In this document: positions 36,503 to 44,538 of the stretch, one piece after another
Numbering within the stretch: position 1 is the stretch's first letter
Layout of the letters: the number at the start of each line of letters is the position of its first letter
Origin: Kutzneria chonburiensis
GTDB taxonomy: Bacteria; Actinomycetota; Actinomycetes; Mycobacteriales; Pseudonocardiaceae
DNA: 64,000 bases
Assembly: GCF_028622115.1 (NCBI RefSeq)
Contig: NZ_CP097263.1
Location: forward strand, 5,394,001-5,458,000
Direction of reading: 5' to 3'
The notes under the pieces: model-generated
Told to the model about the DNA's origin: nothing
What the model saw: only the letters and a program-made list of their open reading frames with translations
The model's database searches: none
Position numbers and translations under genes: made by a program

Positions 36503-37825
36503 TCAAGACAGGTACTGGCCAGCATAGGCTCGCCAGGGTCGCCAAGTGGTGGAATGCGTTGCCAGATCGGTGATGCCGAGCTTTCGGACGCCGCACCGGA
36601 TCGCGGGATCGGCGGCGCTGAAGGCGTCGGGATCACCCAACGCGCGCTTGGCGATCGTCTCCACGGTCACGACGTCGATGCCCAGAGCCGAGAGTTGCTC
36701 ACGAGCTTGAAACCAGTCGCTGCCCACGCCGAGATCCACCTCGGCCAGCGCCCGGGCGATGGGAAGATCGAGCGAGGCCAAGTCGGGGAAAACATGCGTG
36801 AGGCCGCCGGCCGGATCCGAGATCGGGGTCCCGTAGCCGACCACGCCCGAGCCGACAATTGCCCGCACGGCGAACTCCTCGGCTGACACGGTTCGCGGCA
36901 CGCGGCGGCCGGGATCCTTGTCCACCAACGGGGTCAGCACGGGATCGGCCCGTAGCGCCTCGTCCACGGCGACCGGATCGGCGTCCAGGTCAAGCAGCCG
37001 GCGGCAGCGGGTGATCGCCGTGGACAGGTCACGGAGATCGGCCAGCGTGAGCCGGCACTCGATGTGCTCGGGCAGCGGGCGCAACGCCACAATGCCGTGA
37101 CCGTGTGGCAATCCGAGCGTCCGCCGGTACGCGCCGTCGCGCCACTCCTCCACGCCGGGCAGCATCTCGGCCTTGAGCCGGGCGAACAGATCGTCGGCAT
37201 CGAGCGGCTGACGGAACGGGAGTCGCAGGGTCAAGGTGCCCGGTGCCGCCGACTGCTGACGGCTGCGCGCCCGCAGGCGCAGCTCGCTCGGCGTCTGGGC
37301 GAAGATCTCGCGCACGGTGTCGTTGAACGTCCGCACGCTGGCGAATCCCGCCGCGAAGGCCACGTCGCCCAACGGCACCGGCGTCGTTTCGATCAGCAGC
37401 CGCGCCGTTTGCGCCCGTTGCGCACGGGCGATCGCCAGCGGCCCCGCGCCCAGTTCCGCCAGCAGTTGACGTTGGATCTGCCGCACGCTGTAGCCCAACT
37501 TGGACGCCAGGCCTGGCACGCCGCCCCGGTCCACGACGCCGTCCGCGATCAGCCGCATCGCGCGGGCCACCAGGTCCGCGCGCTCGTTCCACTGGGGCGA
37601 GCCCGGGCTGGCGTCGGGCCGACAGCGCCGGCACGCCCGGAAACCGGCCTGTTGTGCCGCTGCCGCGCTGGGAAAGAAGCGGAGGTTCGCGCTCTTCGGC
37701 GGCGTCACCGGGCAGCTCGGTCGGCAGTAGATGCCGGTGGTGATCACCGCGGCGTAGAACCAGCCGTCGAAGCGGGCGTCCTTGGCGCGGACGGCCCGCA
37801 GGCAGCTCTGCGTGTCCTTGTGCAC
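36503..37825 (-). CDS. Ada/AraC-AlkA fusion for alkylation damage (HhH degenerate)
   Basis: This protein of about 440 aa has an N-terminal Ada zinc domain with four Cys (34, 38, 65, 68; GIYCRPSC and FRACRRCRP). An AraC-type helix-turn-helix follows (LASKLGYSVRQIQRQL, DVAFAAGFASVRTFNDTVRE), then an AlkA-like 3-methyladenine glycosylase domain (about 175-440). The glycosylase hairpin expected as GIGPWTA reads GIDVVTVETIA, though the following RALGDPDAFSAAD keeps the likely catalytic Asp. Cys34 is the expected methyl acceptor. GTG 37825 gives the family N-terminus (VHKDTQSCLRAV); the longer frame begins in a repeat. Confidence 0.8.
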   Translation of the reverse strand: MHKDTQSCLRAVRAKDARFDGWFYAAVITTGIYCRPSCPVTPPKSANLRFFPSAAAAQQAGFRACRRCRPDASPGSPQWNERADLVARAMRLIADGVVDRGGVPGLASKLGYSVRQIQRQLLAELGAGPLAIARAQRAQTARLLIETTPVPLGDVAFAAGFASVRTFNDTVREIFAQTPSELRLRARSRQQSAAPGTLTLRLPFRQPLDADDLFARLKAEMLPGVEEWRDGAYRRTLGLPHGHGIVALRPLPEHIECRLTLADLRDLSTAITRCRRLLDLDADPVAVDEALRADPVLTPLVDKDPGRRVPRTVSAEEFAVRAIVGSGVVGYGTPISDPAGGLTHVFPDLASLDLPIARALAEVDLGVGSDWFQAREQLSALGIDVVTVETIAKRALGDPDAFSAADPAIRCGVRKLGITDLATHSTTWRPWRAYAGQYLS

Positions 37826-37879
37826 GTGTACAGCATCGTCGCTGGTCGGGGGCTTCGCCAGCGGAAATGCGACGGGGCG

Positions 37880-38016
37880 GGGCATGATCGAAATGAGGCG
37901 CCCCCGAATCAATCCAACCAGGTCGGCCGGGGAACGCGGGGTGGGCGAGGTCGACCAAGATCGCGAAAAGCCCGACTGCCAGGTTCGTGTGGTTGGATTG
38001 ATTCGGGGGCTGCGTT
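37880..38016. repeat. family B hairpin repeat, copy 2
   Basis: CCCCCGAATCAATCCAACCA (37901-37920) pairs perfectly over 20 bp with 37990-38009. It shares the left flank GGGGCATGATCGAAATGAG with copy 3 and the right-arm core CCAGGTTCGTGTGG with copy 1. It fills the gap between ada-alkA and the second chitinase stop. Confidence 0.8.
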
Positions 38017-38024
38017 GATCGGGT

Positions 38025-38954
38025 CTACTTGAATGCGTCGGCGAAGGCCAACGGGCTCTGGCTGACGCCGCTGCACGTGGGCGAAGCCTGGGGTGAGAAG
38101 GCCGAGCAGGACTGGTCGCGGTTGATCGACCAGAAGGCCAGTCGGCCGATGCCGTTGGAGTCGGCCCACGACTTCACGGTGCGGGCGTTGTCCAACGAGA
38201 ACGTGGAGTTGTCGTCGTTGGTGCCGATCATGGGCGTGATGCCCACATTCCCGTACCCGTAGCCGGAATCGACGGACTGGAGCTGGGCCAGGGTGTGCTG
38301 GGTGGCCTGGATGGCGGCCTGGCCCATGTCCTGGTTGCCGGCGTAGTAGTCCATGGTCATCAGATTCACGTTGTCGACCTTCACCCCGGCCTGGTGCGCG
38401 GCCTTGATCAGGTTGACGCCGTCGCCAGTGAGACCGCTGGGCAGCACGGGCAGGGTGAGCGAGAAGGTGAGTCCGGGGTTGCCGGCCTTGAGGTGCGAGA
38501 TCGCCGTCATCTGACGAGCCGCCGCGGCGGCGTCGGCGATGGCGGCGCCCTCGATGTCGAAGTCGAGCGACGTCACGCCGTAGCTGCTGATGATCTTCTG
38601 GTAGCCATCGTCGATCTTCCCTTGGTCGGTGCAGGTCCAGGCCAGCGGCTCGCCGGCGGCGCCGCCGGAGGAGATGATCACCGACGCCCCGGCGGCCTTG
38701 GCCTTGCTGATGGCGCCGTCGGTGGCGGGATCGTTGCCGACGGGCAGGGTGTCGCCCCAGATCTGGTCGCACCCGGAGCCGATGACGAACGCGGCGGTGA
38801 ACGCCTTGACGCCGTGCTGGCTGACGGCGGTGTCCAACATGCCGGGGTTGGTCATGTCGACGTACGGGACGAACTGGTCGGCGGTCACGGCCTGGGCGGG
38901 CGCGGCCGCGAAAACCAGCCCGACAGCGGCGAGGACGGGAACCAGGCGCTTCAC
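38025..38954 (-). CDS. secreted GH18 chitinase (second of pair)
   Basis: This 309-aa exported enzyme has a signal peptide (about 1-22) and a single GH18 TIM barrel. The catalytic DxxDxDxE-type motif reads SLDFDIEG (acid Glu135), preceded by VIISSGG and followed by VNLMTMDYYAG. It has no chitin-binding module. GTG 38954 overlaps the stop of the first chitinase (GTGA). The two are paralogues from an old duplication and sit in a three-gene secreted glycosidase operon. Confidence 0.88.
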   Translation of the reverse strand: MKRLVPVLAAVGLVFAAAPAQAVTADQFVPYVDMTNPGMLDTAVSQHGVKAFTAAFVIGSGCDQIWGDTLPVGNDPATDGAISKAKAAGASVIISSGGAAGEPLAWTCTDQGKIDDGYQKIISSYGVTSLDFDIEGAAIADAAAAARQMTAISHLKAGNPGLTFSLTLPVLPSGLTGDGVNLIKAAHQAGVKVDNVNLMTMDYYAGNQDMGQAAIQATQHTLAQLQSVDSGYGYGNVGITPMIGTNDDNSTFSLDNARTVKSWADSNGIGRLAFWSINRDQSCSAFSPQASPTCSGVSQSPLAFADAFK

Positions 38955-39886
38955 GCGGCACCACCACCGATCTGGTTGAAGATCTTCGAATACGCGTAGC
39001 CGGTGGCCTTGTCATAGCTGGCGACCTCCCAGAAGGCCAGCAGCTGCACACCGTTGGACTTGGCGAAGTCGGCCAGCTTCGAGGCGTCGTCCTGGCTGAA
39101 GGTCTCGTTGTCGTCGTTCTTGCCGGCGATGGGCGTGACACCGAGCCGCCCGTACGCCTCGTCACCGGAAATCCCGTACAGGCCAGCAAGTTGGGCACTG
39201 GTGGCCTTGGCCGCCGACAATGCGTCGTTCAGGGCGTTCTCGCCGTCGCCGAAGTCCATGGCCATGATGTCAACCGTGGAAACGTTGACACCCTTGGCTT
39301 TGGCGTCCTGAAGCACGCCCATCTCAGTGCCGGGCAAACCATCCGGCGCTACCGCGAGGGTGTAATCCACCTGTACTTCCGGGTTCTGTTGCTGCAAGGC
39401 GGCCAGCGCCTGGTTGCGACGCTCGTTGGCCGCGGAGTCGCCGAGCACGTCGCCCTCGATGTCGAAGTCCAGCCGGTTCACGCCGTACGTCTTGACCACG
39501 TTGGCGTAGGCGGCGGTCAGGTCCTCGACGGAGGTGCAGGTCTGGGCCAGCTCGCCACCCTGCGCGCCACCGAAGGAGATGATCACGTCGCCGCCCTTGG
39601 ACTGGAGATCCTTGATCTCCGAGGCATACGCCCCGACCGGCGTGCCGCCGGCCTCCCACTGCGGGGTGCAGCCGTTCTGCGGTATCAGGAACGCCAACGT
39701 GTAATGGCTGACGCCGCTGGACTGCATGTCCTCGGCCATGAGGCCGGCGCTGGAGTCGGACAGCTCCAGGTACGGCGCGGCGAAGTGCGCGGGCAGCGTG
39801 TGTGGCGCGGCGTGGGCGGCCGGCGCGGCGAGGCCGACCAGCCCCAGCGCCAGCGCGCTGGTGAGCAGGGATCGCGTGCAGGGCAT
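38951..39886 (-). CDS. secreted GH18 chitinase (first of pair)
   Basis: This 311-aa protein has a signal peptide (about 1-26, ending AAHAA) and a GH18 barrel with VIISFGGAQGGE, RLDFDIEGD (catalytic Glu144) and VDIMAMDFG. There is no binding module, so it may act on colloidal or already accessible chitin. It lies between the glucanase (72-nt gap) and the second chitinase (overlap). Control is probably from the promoter with the dre core. Confidence 0.88.
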   Translation of the reverse strand: MPCTRSLLTSALALGLVGLAAPAAHAAPHTLPAHFAAPYLELSDSSAGLMAEDMQSSGVSHYTLAFLIPQNGCTPQWEAGGTPVGAYASEIKDLQSKGGDVIISFGGAQGGELAQTCTSVEDLTAAYANVVKTYGVNRLDFDIEGDVLGDSAANERRNQALAALQQQNPEVQVDYTLAVAPDGLPGTEMGVLQDAKAKGVNVSTVDIMAMDFGDGENALNDALSAAKATSAQLAGLYGISGDEAYGRLGVTPIAGKNDDNETFSQDDASKLADFAKSNGVQLLAFWEVASYDKATGYAYSKIFNQIGGGAA

Positions 39887-39958
39887 GGGTTTTCTCCAGG
39901 TGTGCAGGGATCAAGGCTCCGCCGCCGGGCAGGGGGCGGCGGCGCGGTTCGGGGGAAG

Positions 39959-40807
39959 TCAGCCGGTCGTCACGTGCACGTAGTCGACGACGAGCTGCTG
40001 CGGGAAGGACGTGCTGCCGTCCGGGTCGCCGGGCCAGTAGCCGCCGACGGCCAGGTTGAGAATGATGTAGAAGGGATGGTCGAACACCCACTGGTTGCCG
40101 CTGATGTCGGCCGGGGTGCGGGTCTCGTAGACGTTGCCGTCGACCGACCACTGGATCTGGTTGGGCGACCAGTCGATCGCGTAGGTGTGGAAGTCGTCGG
40201 CGAACACCGGGCCGTTGTAGGCCGCGCCGACGCCGGCCGAGCCGGAGTAGCCGGGGCCGTGGATGGTGCCGTGCACGGTGTTCGGCTCGTTGCCGACGTT
40301 CTCCATGATGTCGATCTCGCCGCACTGCGGCCAGCCGACGTTCGGCTCGCCGATGTTGTCGCCGAGCATCCAGAACGCCGGCCACATGCCCTGGCCGCGC
40401 GGGATCTTCATGCGGGTCTCGACGTGCCCGTAGGCCTGGGTGAACTGGCCCGCCGTCGACAGCCGGGCCGAGGTGTACTCACACGACCCGTACCAGCACT
40501 GGTAGTTGCCCGGATTTTCCTTTTTGGCGGTGATGACCAGGTGGCCCTGTCCGTCCAGCGCGGCGTTGTCGGTGCCGGACGTGTACCACTCGCGTTCGTG
40601 GTTGTTGACGTTGTCGCCGGTCTCGAAGTGCCACTTGCCGGTGTCGACGCCTGCCCCAGCGGGCCCGTCGAAGTCGTCGGTGAACGAAGCGTCTAATGGT
40701 TGCGCGACAACCGAAGCGTTACCCGATAACGCGAGCGCCACCGTGAACAGGACGGCGAGGCCGGCGCGGGCCCGCAGTGGACGTGAGCGCCGCAGGGAAG
40801 GCGTCAC
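39959..40807 (-). CDS. secreted GH16 beta-1,3-glucanase
   Basis: This 282-aa exported enzyme has a signal peptide (about 1-36) and a GH16 jelly roll. The catalytic motif GEIDIMENVG holds nucleophile Glu164, Asp166 and acid/base Glu169; the extra Met in ExDxxE marks the laminarinase branch. It cleaves beta-1,3-glucan, a fungal wall polymer. It leads an operon with two chitinases, so the three together are suited to fungal wall breakdown. A DasR-type site lies 77 nt upstream of the start. Confidence 0.9.
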   Translation of the reverse strand: MTPSLRRSRPLRARAGLAVLFTVALALSGNASVVAQPLDASFTDDFDGPAGAGVDTGKWHFETGDNVNNHEREWYTSGTDNAALDGQGHLVITAKKENPGNYQCWYGSCEYTSARLSTAGQFTQAYGHVETRMKIPRGQGMWPAFWMLGDNIGEPNVGWPQCGEIDIMENVGNEPNTVHGTIHGPGYSGSAGVGAAYNGPVFADDFHTYAIDWSPNQIQWSVDGNVYETRTPADISGNQWVFDHPFYIILNLAVGGYWPGDPDGSTSFPQQLVVDYVHVTTG

Positions 40808-40883
40808 AGTCGATCACCTCTCAGATCAAGTTCCGATGCTCCCTCATGATTGATCCGTGGCGGCGGTCCCAGCGAGTATCCGA

Positions 40884-40893
40884 GGTCTAGACC
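40884..40893 (-). promoter_or_regulatory. dre (DasR-responsive) core upstream of the glucanase/chitinase operon
   Basis: GGTCTAGACC is a perfect palindrome within CGAGGTCTAGACCATC. The Streptomyces dre consensus is about ACTGGTCTAGACCACT, so GGTCTAGACCA matches exactly. CTAG is rare at this GC content, and no other copy was found in the window. It sits just upstream of the operon's first gene. Confidence 0.72.
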
Positions 40894-40965
40894 ATCAATG
40901 GCAAGGGGCTTCGTGCAAGTCGCGCGAGAACTGCTCACACGGGGTAGGGTGCGCCCGCCGCGCGG

Positions 40966-41823
40966 TCAGTCGAGCAGCGTCCCCACGAGACGTTCACCGG
41001 CGTCGACCAGCCATTTCGGACCGTGCCGGTGCCCCAACAGCACGGCACGGGCGGTGCGCACCAGCGCCCAGCGCCGCGCCCGTTCGCGATCGATTTCCGC
41101 CGCCTCGCAGAAGATGTCCAACGCCCGCAGATGGCCGGATGTGAGCAACAGGCGGGGACTGTGGATCACGGTGAAGGCGTCGTAGGCCGGATCGCCGGCC
41201 AGCCCCTTGGGATCGATGGCCAGCCAGGGTTCACGGTCCGAGGACAACACGTTGGCGTCGTGCAGATCGCCGTGCACCACGGTGTCGGGATGATCGAGTT
41301 CGCGCAGCGCGGCGACGGCCGCATCAACCACGCGTCGGGGCAGGGACGAGGCGGCCAGGATCTCGGCCTCCCAGCCGGCGACCTCGTCCCGGATCCGCGG
41401 CAGCCCGGGCGGCGCGGGGACGGCCAGCCGCCGCGACAATTCGCCCAGCGTAGTAACGGCCTTGTCGTTATCTGCGACGTCGGCGAGCGAACCGGGCCCG
41501 GCCCGTTCGAGCAGCATCGCGAACCGGGCGTCGTCACGCTCGTACAGACGGACCGCGCCGCGACCATTCCACGCGGCGAAGGCGTCGGGCTGGTCGACGT
41601 TGCCGGGGTGTGGAAAGGACACCTTGATCGCGGCCGATGAGCCGTTCCGACGTACCGGCAGCACCACCCCGACGGCACCATGGCGAACCGGCCCGTCGAG
41701 CACGCATGACCAGCGTTGCAGCAGGTCAGCGGCAATATTCGGCAGTGCGCGGAGCCAAGCCCGACCGGCCTCGCCCGCACGCTCAGCCGTCGAGCGGGCG
41801 AAGGCCTCCGGCACATCGATCAT
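40966..41823 (-). CDS. aminoglycoside/hydroxyurea-type antibiotic kinase (APH(6)-like)
   Basis: This 285-aa small-molecule kinase belongs to the APH_6_hur group (streptomycin 6-kinase-like). It shows the catalytic loop VVHGDLHDANVL, the metal-binding IDPKGLAGDPAYDAF and an N-terminal lobe with AAIKVSFPH (ATP Lys). The substrate may be an antibiotic or a metabolite. It diverges from the nitrilase gene across 35 nt. Its 3' end is 159 nt from the start of the glucanase gene. Confidence 0.83.
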   Translation of the reverse strand: MIDVPEAFARSTAERAGEAGRAWLRALPNIAADLLQRWSCVLDGPVRHGAVGVVLPVRRNGSSAAIKVSFPHPGNVDQPDAFAAWNGRGAVRLYERDDARFAMLLERAGPGSLADVADNDKAVTTLGELSRRLAVPAPPGLPRIRDEVAGWEAEILAASSLPRRVVDAAVAALRELDHPDTVVHGDLHDANVLSSDREPWLAIDPKGLAGDPAYDAFTVIHSPRLLLTSGHLRALDIFCEAAEIDRERARRWALVRTARAVLLGHRHGPKWLVDAGERLVGTLLD

Positions 41824-41858
41824 GGCCCCGAGAGTAGATCGGCAGGTAGCGTCGCGGC

Positions 41859-42770
41859 ATGGCCAAGTTGACCGCCGCCGTCGTGCAGGCCGCCGCCCCG
41901 CTGTTCGACACGCGCGGGGCGTTATCCCGGGCCGAGAGTCTCATCCGCGAGGCCCGGGCGGAGGTGGTGGTGCTGCCGGAGGCGTTCCTCGGCGGTTACC
42001 CCAAGGGCCTGGACTTCGACATCACCGTCGGCCGGCGCACCGACGCCGGCCGTGAGCTGTTCCGGCGCTACCTCGAAGCGGCCATCGAGATCCCCGGCCC
42101 CGAGGTCGACGCGCTCGCTGCCGTCACCCGCGACCTGCGCTGCCACGCCGTGGTCGGCGCGGTCGAACGGCGCGGCGCGACCCTGTACTGCGTGGCGCTG
42201 TTCTTCGGGCCGACCGGCTATCTCGGTCTGCACCGCAAGCTGATGCCGACCGCCGCCGAGCGTTACCTGTGGGGGCAGGGCGACGGCTCCACCCTTCCCG
42301 TGATCGACACCGGCGCGGCGAGGCTGGGCGCGGCGATCTGCTGGGAGAACTACATGCCGCTGTTCCGCACCACCATGTACGCCAAGGGCGTCGACCTGTG
42401 GTGCGCGCCGACCGTTGATGATCGCGACCAGTGGCAGGCCAGCATGCGGCACGTCGCGTTGGAGGGTCGGTGCTTCGTGTTGAGCGCCAACCAGTTCCTG
42501 CGCCGCGAGGGCGTTCCCGCCGAGCTGCACCGGCACGACATGGGGCCGGTGCTGATCAACGGCGGGTCGGTGATCGTGTCCCCGCTCGGCGAGGTGCTGG
42601 CCGGTCCGCTGCGGGACTGCGAGGGCATCCTCACCGCCGAGCTCGACCTCGACGACCTGCCGCGCGCCCGCTTCGACTTCGACGCCGTCGGCCACTACGC
42701 CCGGCCGGACGTGTTCAGCCTGCGGGTGGACGAGACGGCGCGAAACGCGGTGACCGGCCTCGGGGCATGA
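41859..42770 (+). CDS. nitrilase/carbon-nitrogen hydrolase
   Basis: This 303-aa nitrilase-superfamily enzyme has a complete Glu-Lys-Cys triad: Glu41 in LPEAFLGGYPKG, Lys127 in HRKLMPT and Cys161 in ICWENYMPL. The CWENYMP signature is that of true nitrilases and cyanide hydratases rather than amidases. It converts a nitrile to the acid and ammonia; the natural substrate is unknown. Its stop lies in the left end of family B copy 3. Confidence 0.88.
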   Translation: MAKLTAAVVQAAAPLFDTRGALSRAESLIREARAEVVVLPEAFLGGYPKGLDFDITVGRRTDAGRELFRRYLEAAIEIPGPEVDALAAVTRDLRCHAVVGAVERRGATLYCVALFFGPTGYLGLHRKLMPTAAERYLWGQGDGSTLPVIDTGAARLGAAICWENYMPLFRTTMYAKGVDLWCAPTVDDRDQWQASMRHVALEGRCFVLSANQFLRREGVPAELHRHDMGPVLINGGSVIVSPLGEVLAGPLRDCEGILTAELDLDDLPRARFDFDAVGHYARPDVFSLRVDETARNAVTGLGA

Positions 42771-42895
42771 TCGAAATGAGCATCCCCCGAATCAATCCAA
42801 CCAGATCAACCTGGGAACAGGGGTCGGGCGGGGTTCGGCAAGATCACGAAAACCGGGTCTGCCAGGTTCGGCGAGTAGAATTGAATTATGGGGGA
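42767..42895. repeat. family B hairpin repeat, copy 3
   Basis: The left arm CCCCCGAATCAATCCAACCA (42784-42803) is identical to copy 2, and the following AGATCAACCTGGGA matches copy 1. The right arm is partly decayed (AATTGAATTATGGGGGAT, 42879-42896). It directly follows the nitrilase stop. Confidence 0.7.
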
Positions 42896-42948
42896 TCCCA
42901 GGGAAGTTGATCTAGGCGCGCGCATTCGGCCGGGTACTTGTCTTGGGC

Positions 42949-43000
42949 GCCACATGCGCTTCCCATGTGCGTCCTGATGCCACATAGGAAGCGCATGTGC
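42949..43000. repeat. family C palindrome, copy 1
   Basis: GCCACATGCGCTTCCCATGTGC (42949-42970) pairs with 42979-43000 with one mismatch around an 8-nt loop. Together with copy 2 it flanks a gene remnant. Confidence 0.75.
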
Positions 43001-43011
43001 CAGGGGTTGAG

Positions 43012-43206
43012 CTAATCGGCGAGCAGCGGGATCTGGGCGGCCGTCACCGCGCCGACGTGCGCGGGCGGCGGATCTGACAGGCAGCGACCGCTCCGCGGCA
43101 CCAGATCGGGCCGTAGCCGCGGGTCCGTGCCGTCGGCGGTATTCGCCGTGACGGCAAACATCATTGGCTCGATCCGGCCGCCCGTGCCGCTGGAGCACAA
43201 CGCCAC
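43012..43206 (-). pseudogene. C-terminal gene remnant between two palindromes
   Basis: This minus-strand frame has strongly coding-like third positions (mostly G or C). It reads CSSGTGGRIEPMMFAVTAN and ends QIPLLAD, with no ribosome site. Its 5' end runs into family C copy 2. It looks like the last 60 or so codons of a lost gene. I do not recognise the parent protein. Confidence 0.4.
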
Positions 43207-43253
43207 ATGCGCTTCCTATGTGGCATCTGATGCCACATAGGAAGCGCATGTGG
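43203..43253. repeat. family C palindrome, copy 2 (perfect)
   Basis: Arms of 25 nt (43203-43227 and 43229-43253) are perfectly complementary around a single T. The arm reads CCACATGCGCTTCC then TATGTGGCATC. It begins 8 nt from the stop of the leftward methyltransferase gene, so it may terminate that transcript. Confidence 0.85.
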
Positions 43254-43261
43254 GGAACCTG

Positions 43262-44506
43262 TCACGCCTGCGGGGGTTCCCAATTGGGGCGCAGGGGCAT
43301 GTGCGAGGTGGTGCCGTCCAGCTTCACGCCGAGAATCTGGTGCAGCTGGATGTTGTTGGCGTCGAAGCCCCACTGGCATGCGGCCAGGTAGAGGCGCCAG
43401 ATGCGGGCCTTGGGCAGCCCGACCTCCTCGACGGCCTCGTCCCAGTGCGCGTCCAGGTTGGCGCACCAGCCGCCGAGCGTCTTGGCGTAGTGCTCCCGGA
43501 TGTTCTCCGAGTGCCGGATCTCGAAGCCGGCCTCGTTCATCCGCGACATCAGGTAGCCGGGGCCCTCGAGCTCGCCGTCCGGGAAGATGTAGCGGGTGAT
43601 GAAACCGCCGGCCTTGAACGGGAAGTCATCGCTTGGCCGGGTGATGCAGTGGTTGAGCAGCCGCCCGCCGGTACGCAGCTTGTCGTACAGCGAAGAGAAG
43701 TACGACGGCAGGTTGGCCGCGCCGATGTGCTCGGTGAGGCCGATGGAGCTGATCGCGTCGAAGCCGCTCTCGGGCACGTCGCGGTAGTCCATGAACCGGA
43801 CCTCGGCCAGGTCCTGCAGACCCCGCTCGACGATGGCCTTCTGCGCCCACTCGGCCTGCGAACGGGACAGCGTGACACCGAGGGCCTTGACGCCGTAGTG
43901 CTCGGCGGCGTGCATGACCATGCCGCCCCAGCCGCAGCCGACGTCCAGCAGCCGCATGCCCTCGGTCAGCCCGAGCTTGCGCGACACCAGGTCGAACTTG
44001 GTGAACTGGGCGGTCTCCAGCGAGGCATCGTCGGTCGGGTACACCGCGCAGGTGTAGGCCATGGACGGCCCGAGCACCCACTCGTAGAACCGGTTGGACA
44101 CGTCGTAGTGGTGCGAGATGGCCTGCGCGTCCCGGCTCTTGGAGTGCCGCCACCCCTTCTGCCGGGCCTCGTACGGCGGCGGGCTGACCGGCCACCAGAA
44201 CCGGTGCTTGGCCAGCAGCGCCACCAGCTCCATGGTGGTCTTGGCGTCCAGCTTGCCCAGCTCGATGTCGCCGAGCATGTGGAACGTCTTGTACAGGTCG
44301 CCGACCACCTCGAGGTGCCCGGTCACGTACGCCCGCGCCAGACCGAGCTCGCCGGGCGCGGATGCCAGGTACGACAGCGCGAACGGGGACCTGATCTCGA
44401 TGCGGACCTCGGCGTCGGCCGGTCCGGACCGGCTGCCGTCGTAGGCGACGAACTCGATCCGGCCGTCCGCCTTGAGCGTCCGGCTGAACAGCTCCGCTAG
44501 CCGCAT
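43262..44506 (-). CDS. tmsB: CFA-synthase-like fatty-acid C-methyltransferase (TmsB-like)
   Basis: This 414-aa SAM-dependent methyltransferase of the cyclopropane fatty acid synthase family has the SAM loop LLDVGCGWGGMVMHAA, SHHYDVSNRFYEWVLGPSMAYTCA and SSIGLTEHIG. In actinomycetes, a CFA-like methyltransferase paired with an FAD oxidoreductase (tmsA/tmsB, also called bfaA/bfaB) makes 10-methyl-branched fatty acids from oleate-type acyl chains. Here the oxidoreductase is directly upstream on the same strand (32-nt gap). ATG 44506 follows GAGAGGGG; the longer frame has none. Confidence 0.85.
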   Translation of the reverse strand: MRLAELFSRTLKADGRIEFVAYDGSRSGPADAEVRIEIRSPFALSYLASAPGELGLARAYVTGHLEVVGDLYKTFHMLGDIELGKLDAKTTMELVALLAKHRFWWPVSPPPYEARQKGWRHSKSRDAQAISHHYDVSNRFYEWVLGPSMAYTCAVYPTDDASLETAQFTKFDLVSRKLGLTEGMRLLDVGCGWGGMVMHAAEHYGVKALGVTLSRSQAEWAQKAIVERGLQDLAEVRFMDYRDVPESGFDAISSIGLTEHIGAANLPSYFSSLYDKLRTGGRLLNHCITRPSDDFPFKAGGFITRYIFPDGELEGPGYLMSRMNEAGFEIRHSENIREHYAKTLGGWCANLDAHWDEAVEEVGLPKARIWRLYLAACQWGFDANNIQLHQILGVKLDGTTSHMPLRPNWEPPQA

Positions 44507-44538
44507 GCGCGACCCCTCTCTATCCACGCCCCCGGGTG

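Noticed and set aside
42806-43249. 147-codon minus-strand ORF through the palindromes
   Set aside because: It is read from repeats B and C in a frame that differs from the coding-like remnant at 43012-43206.
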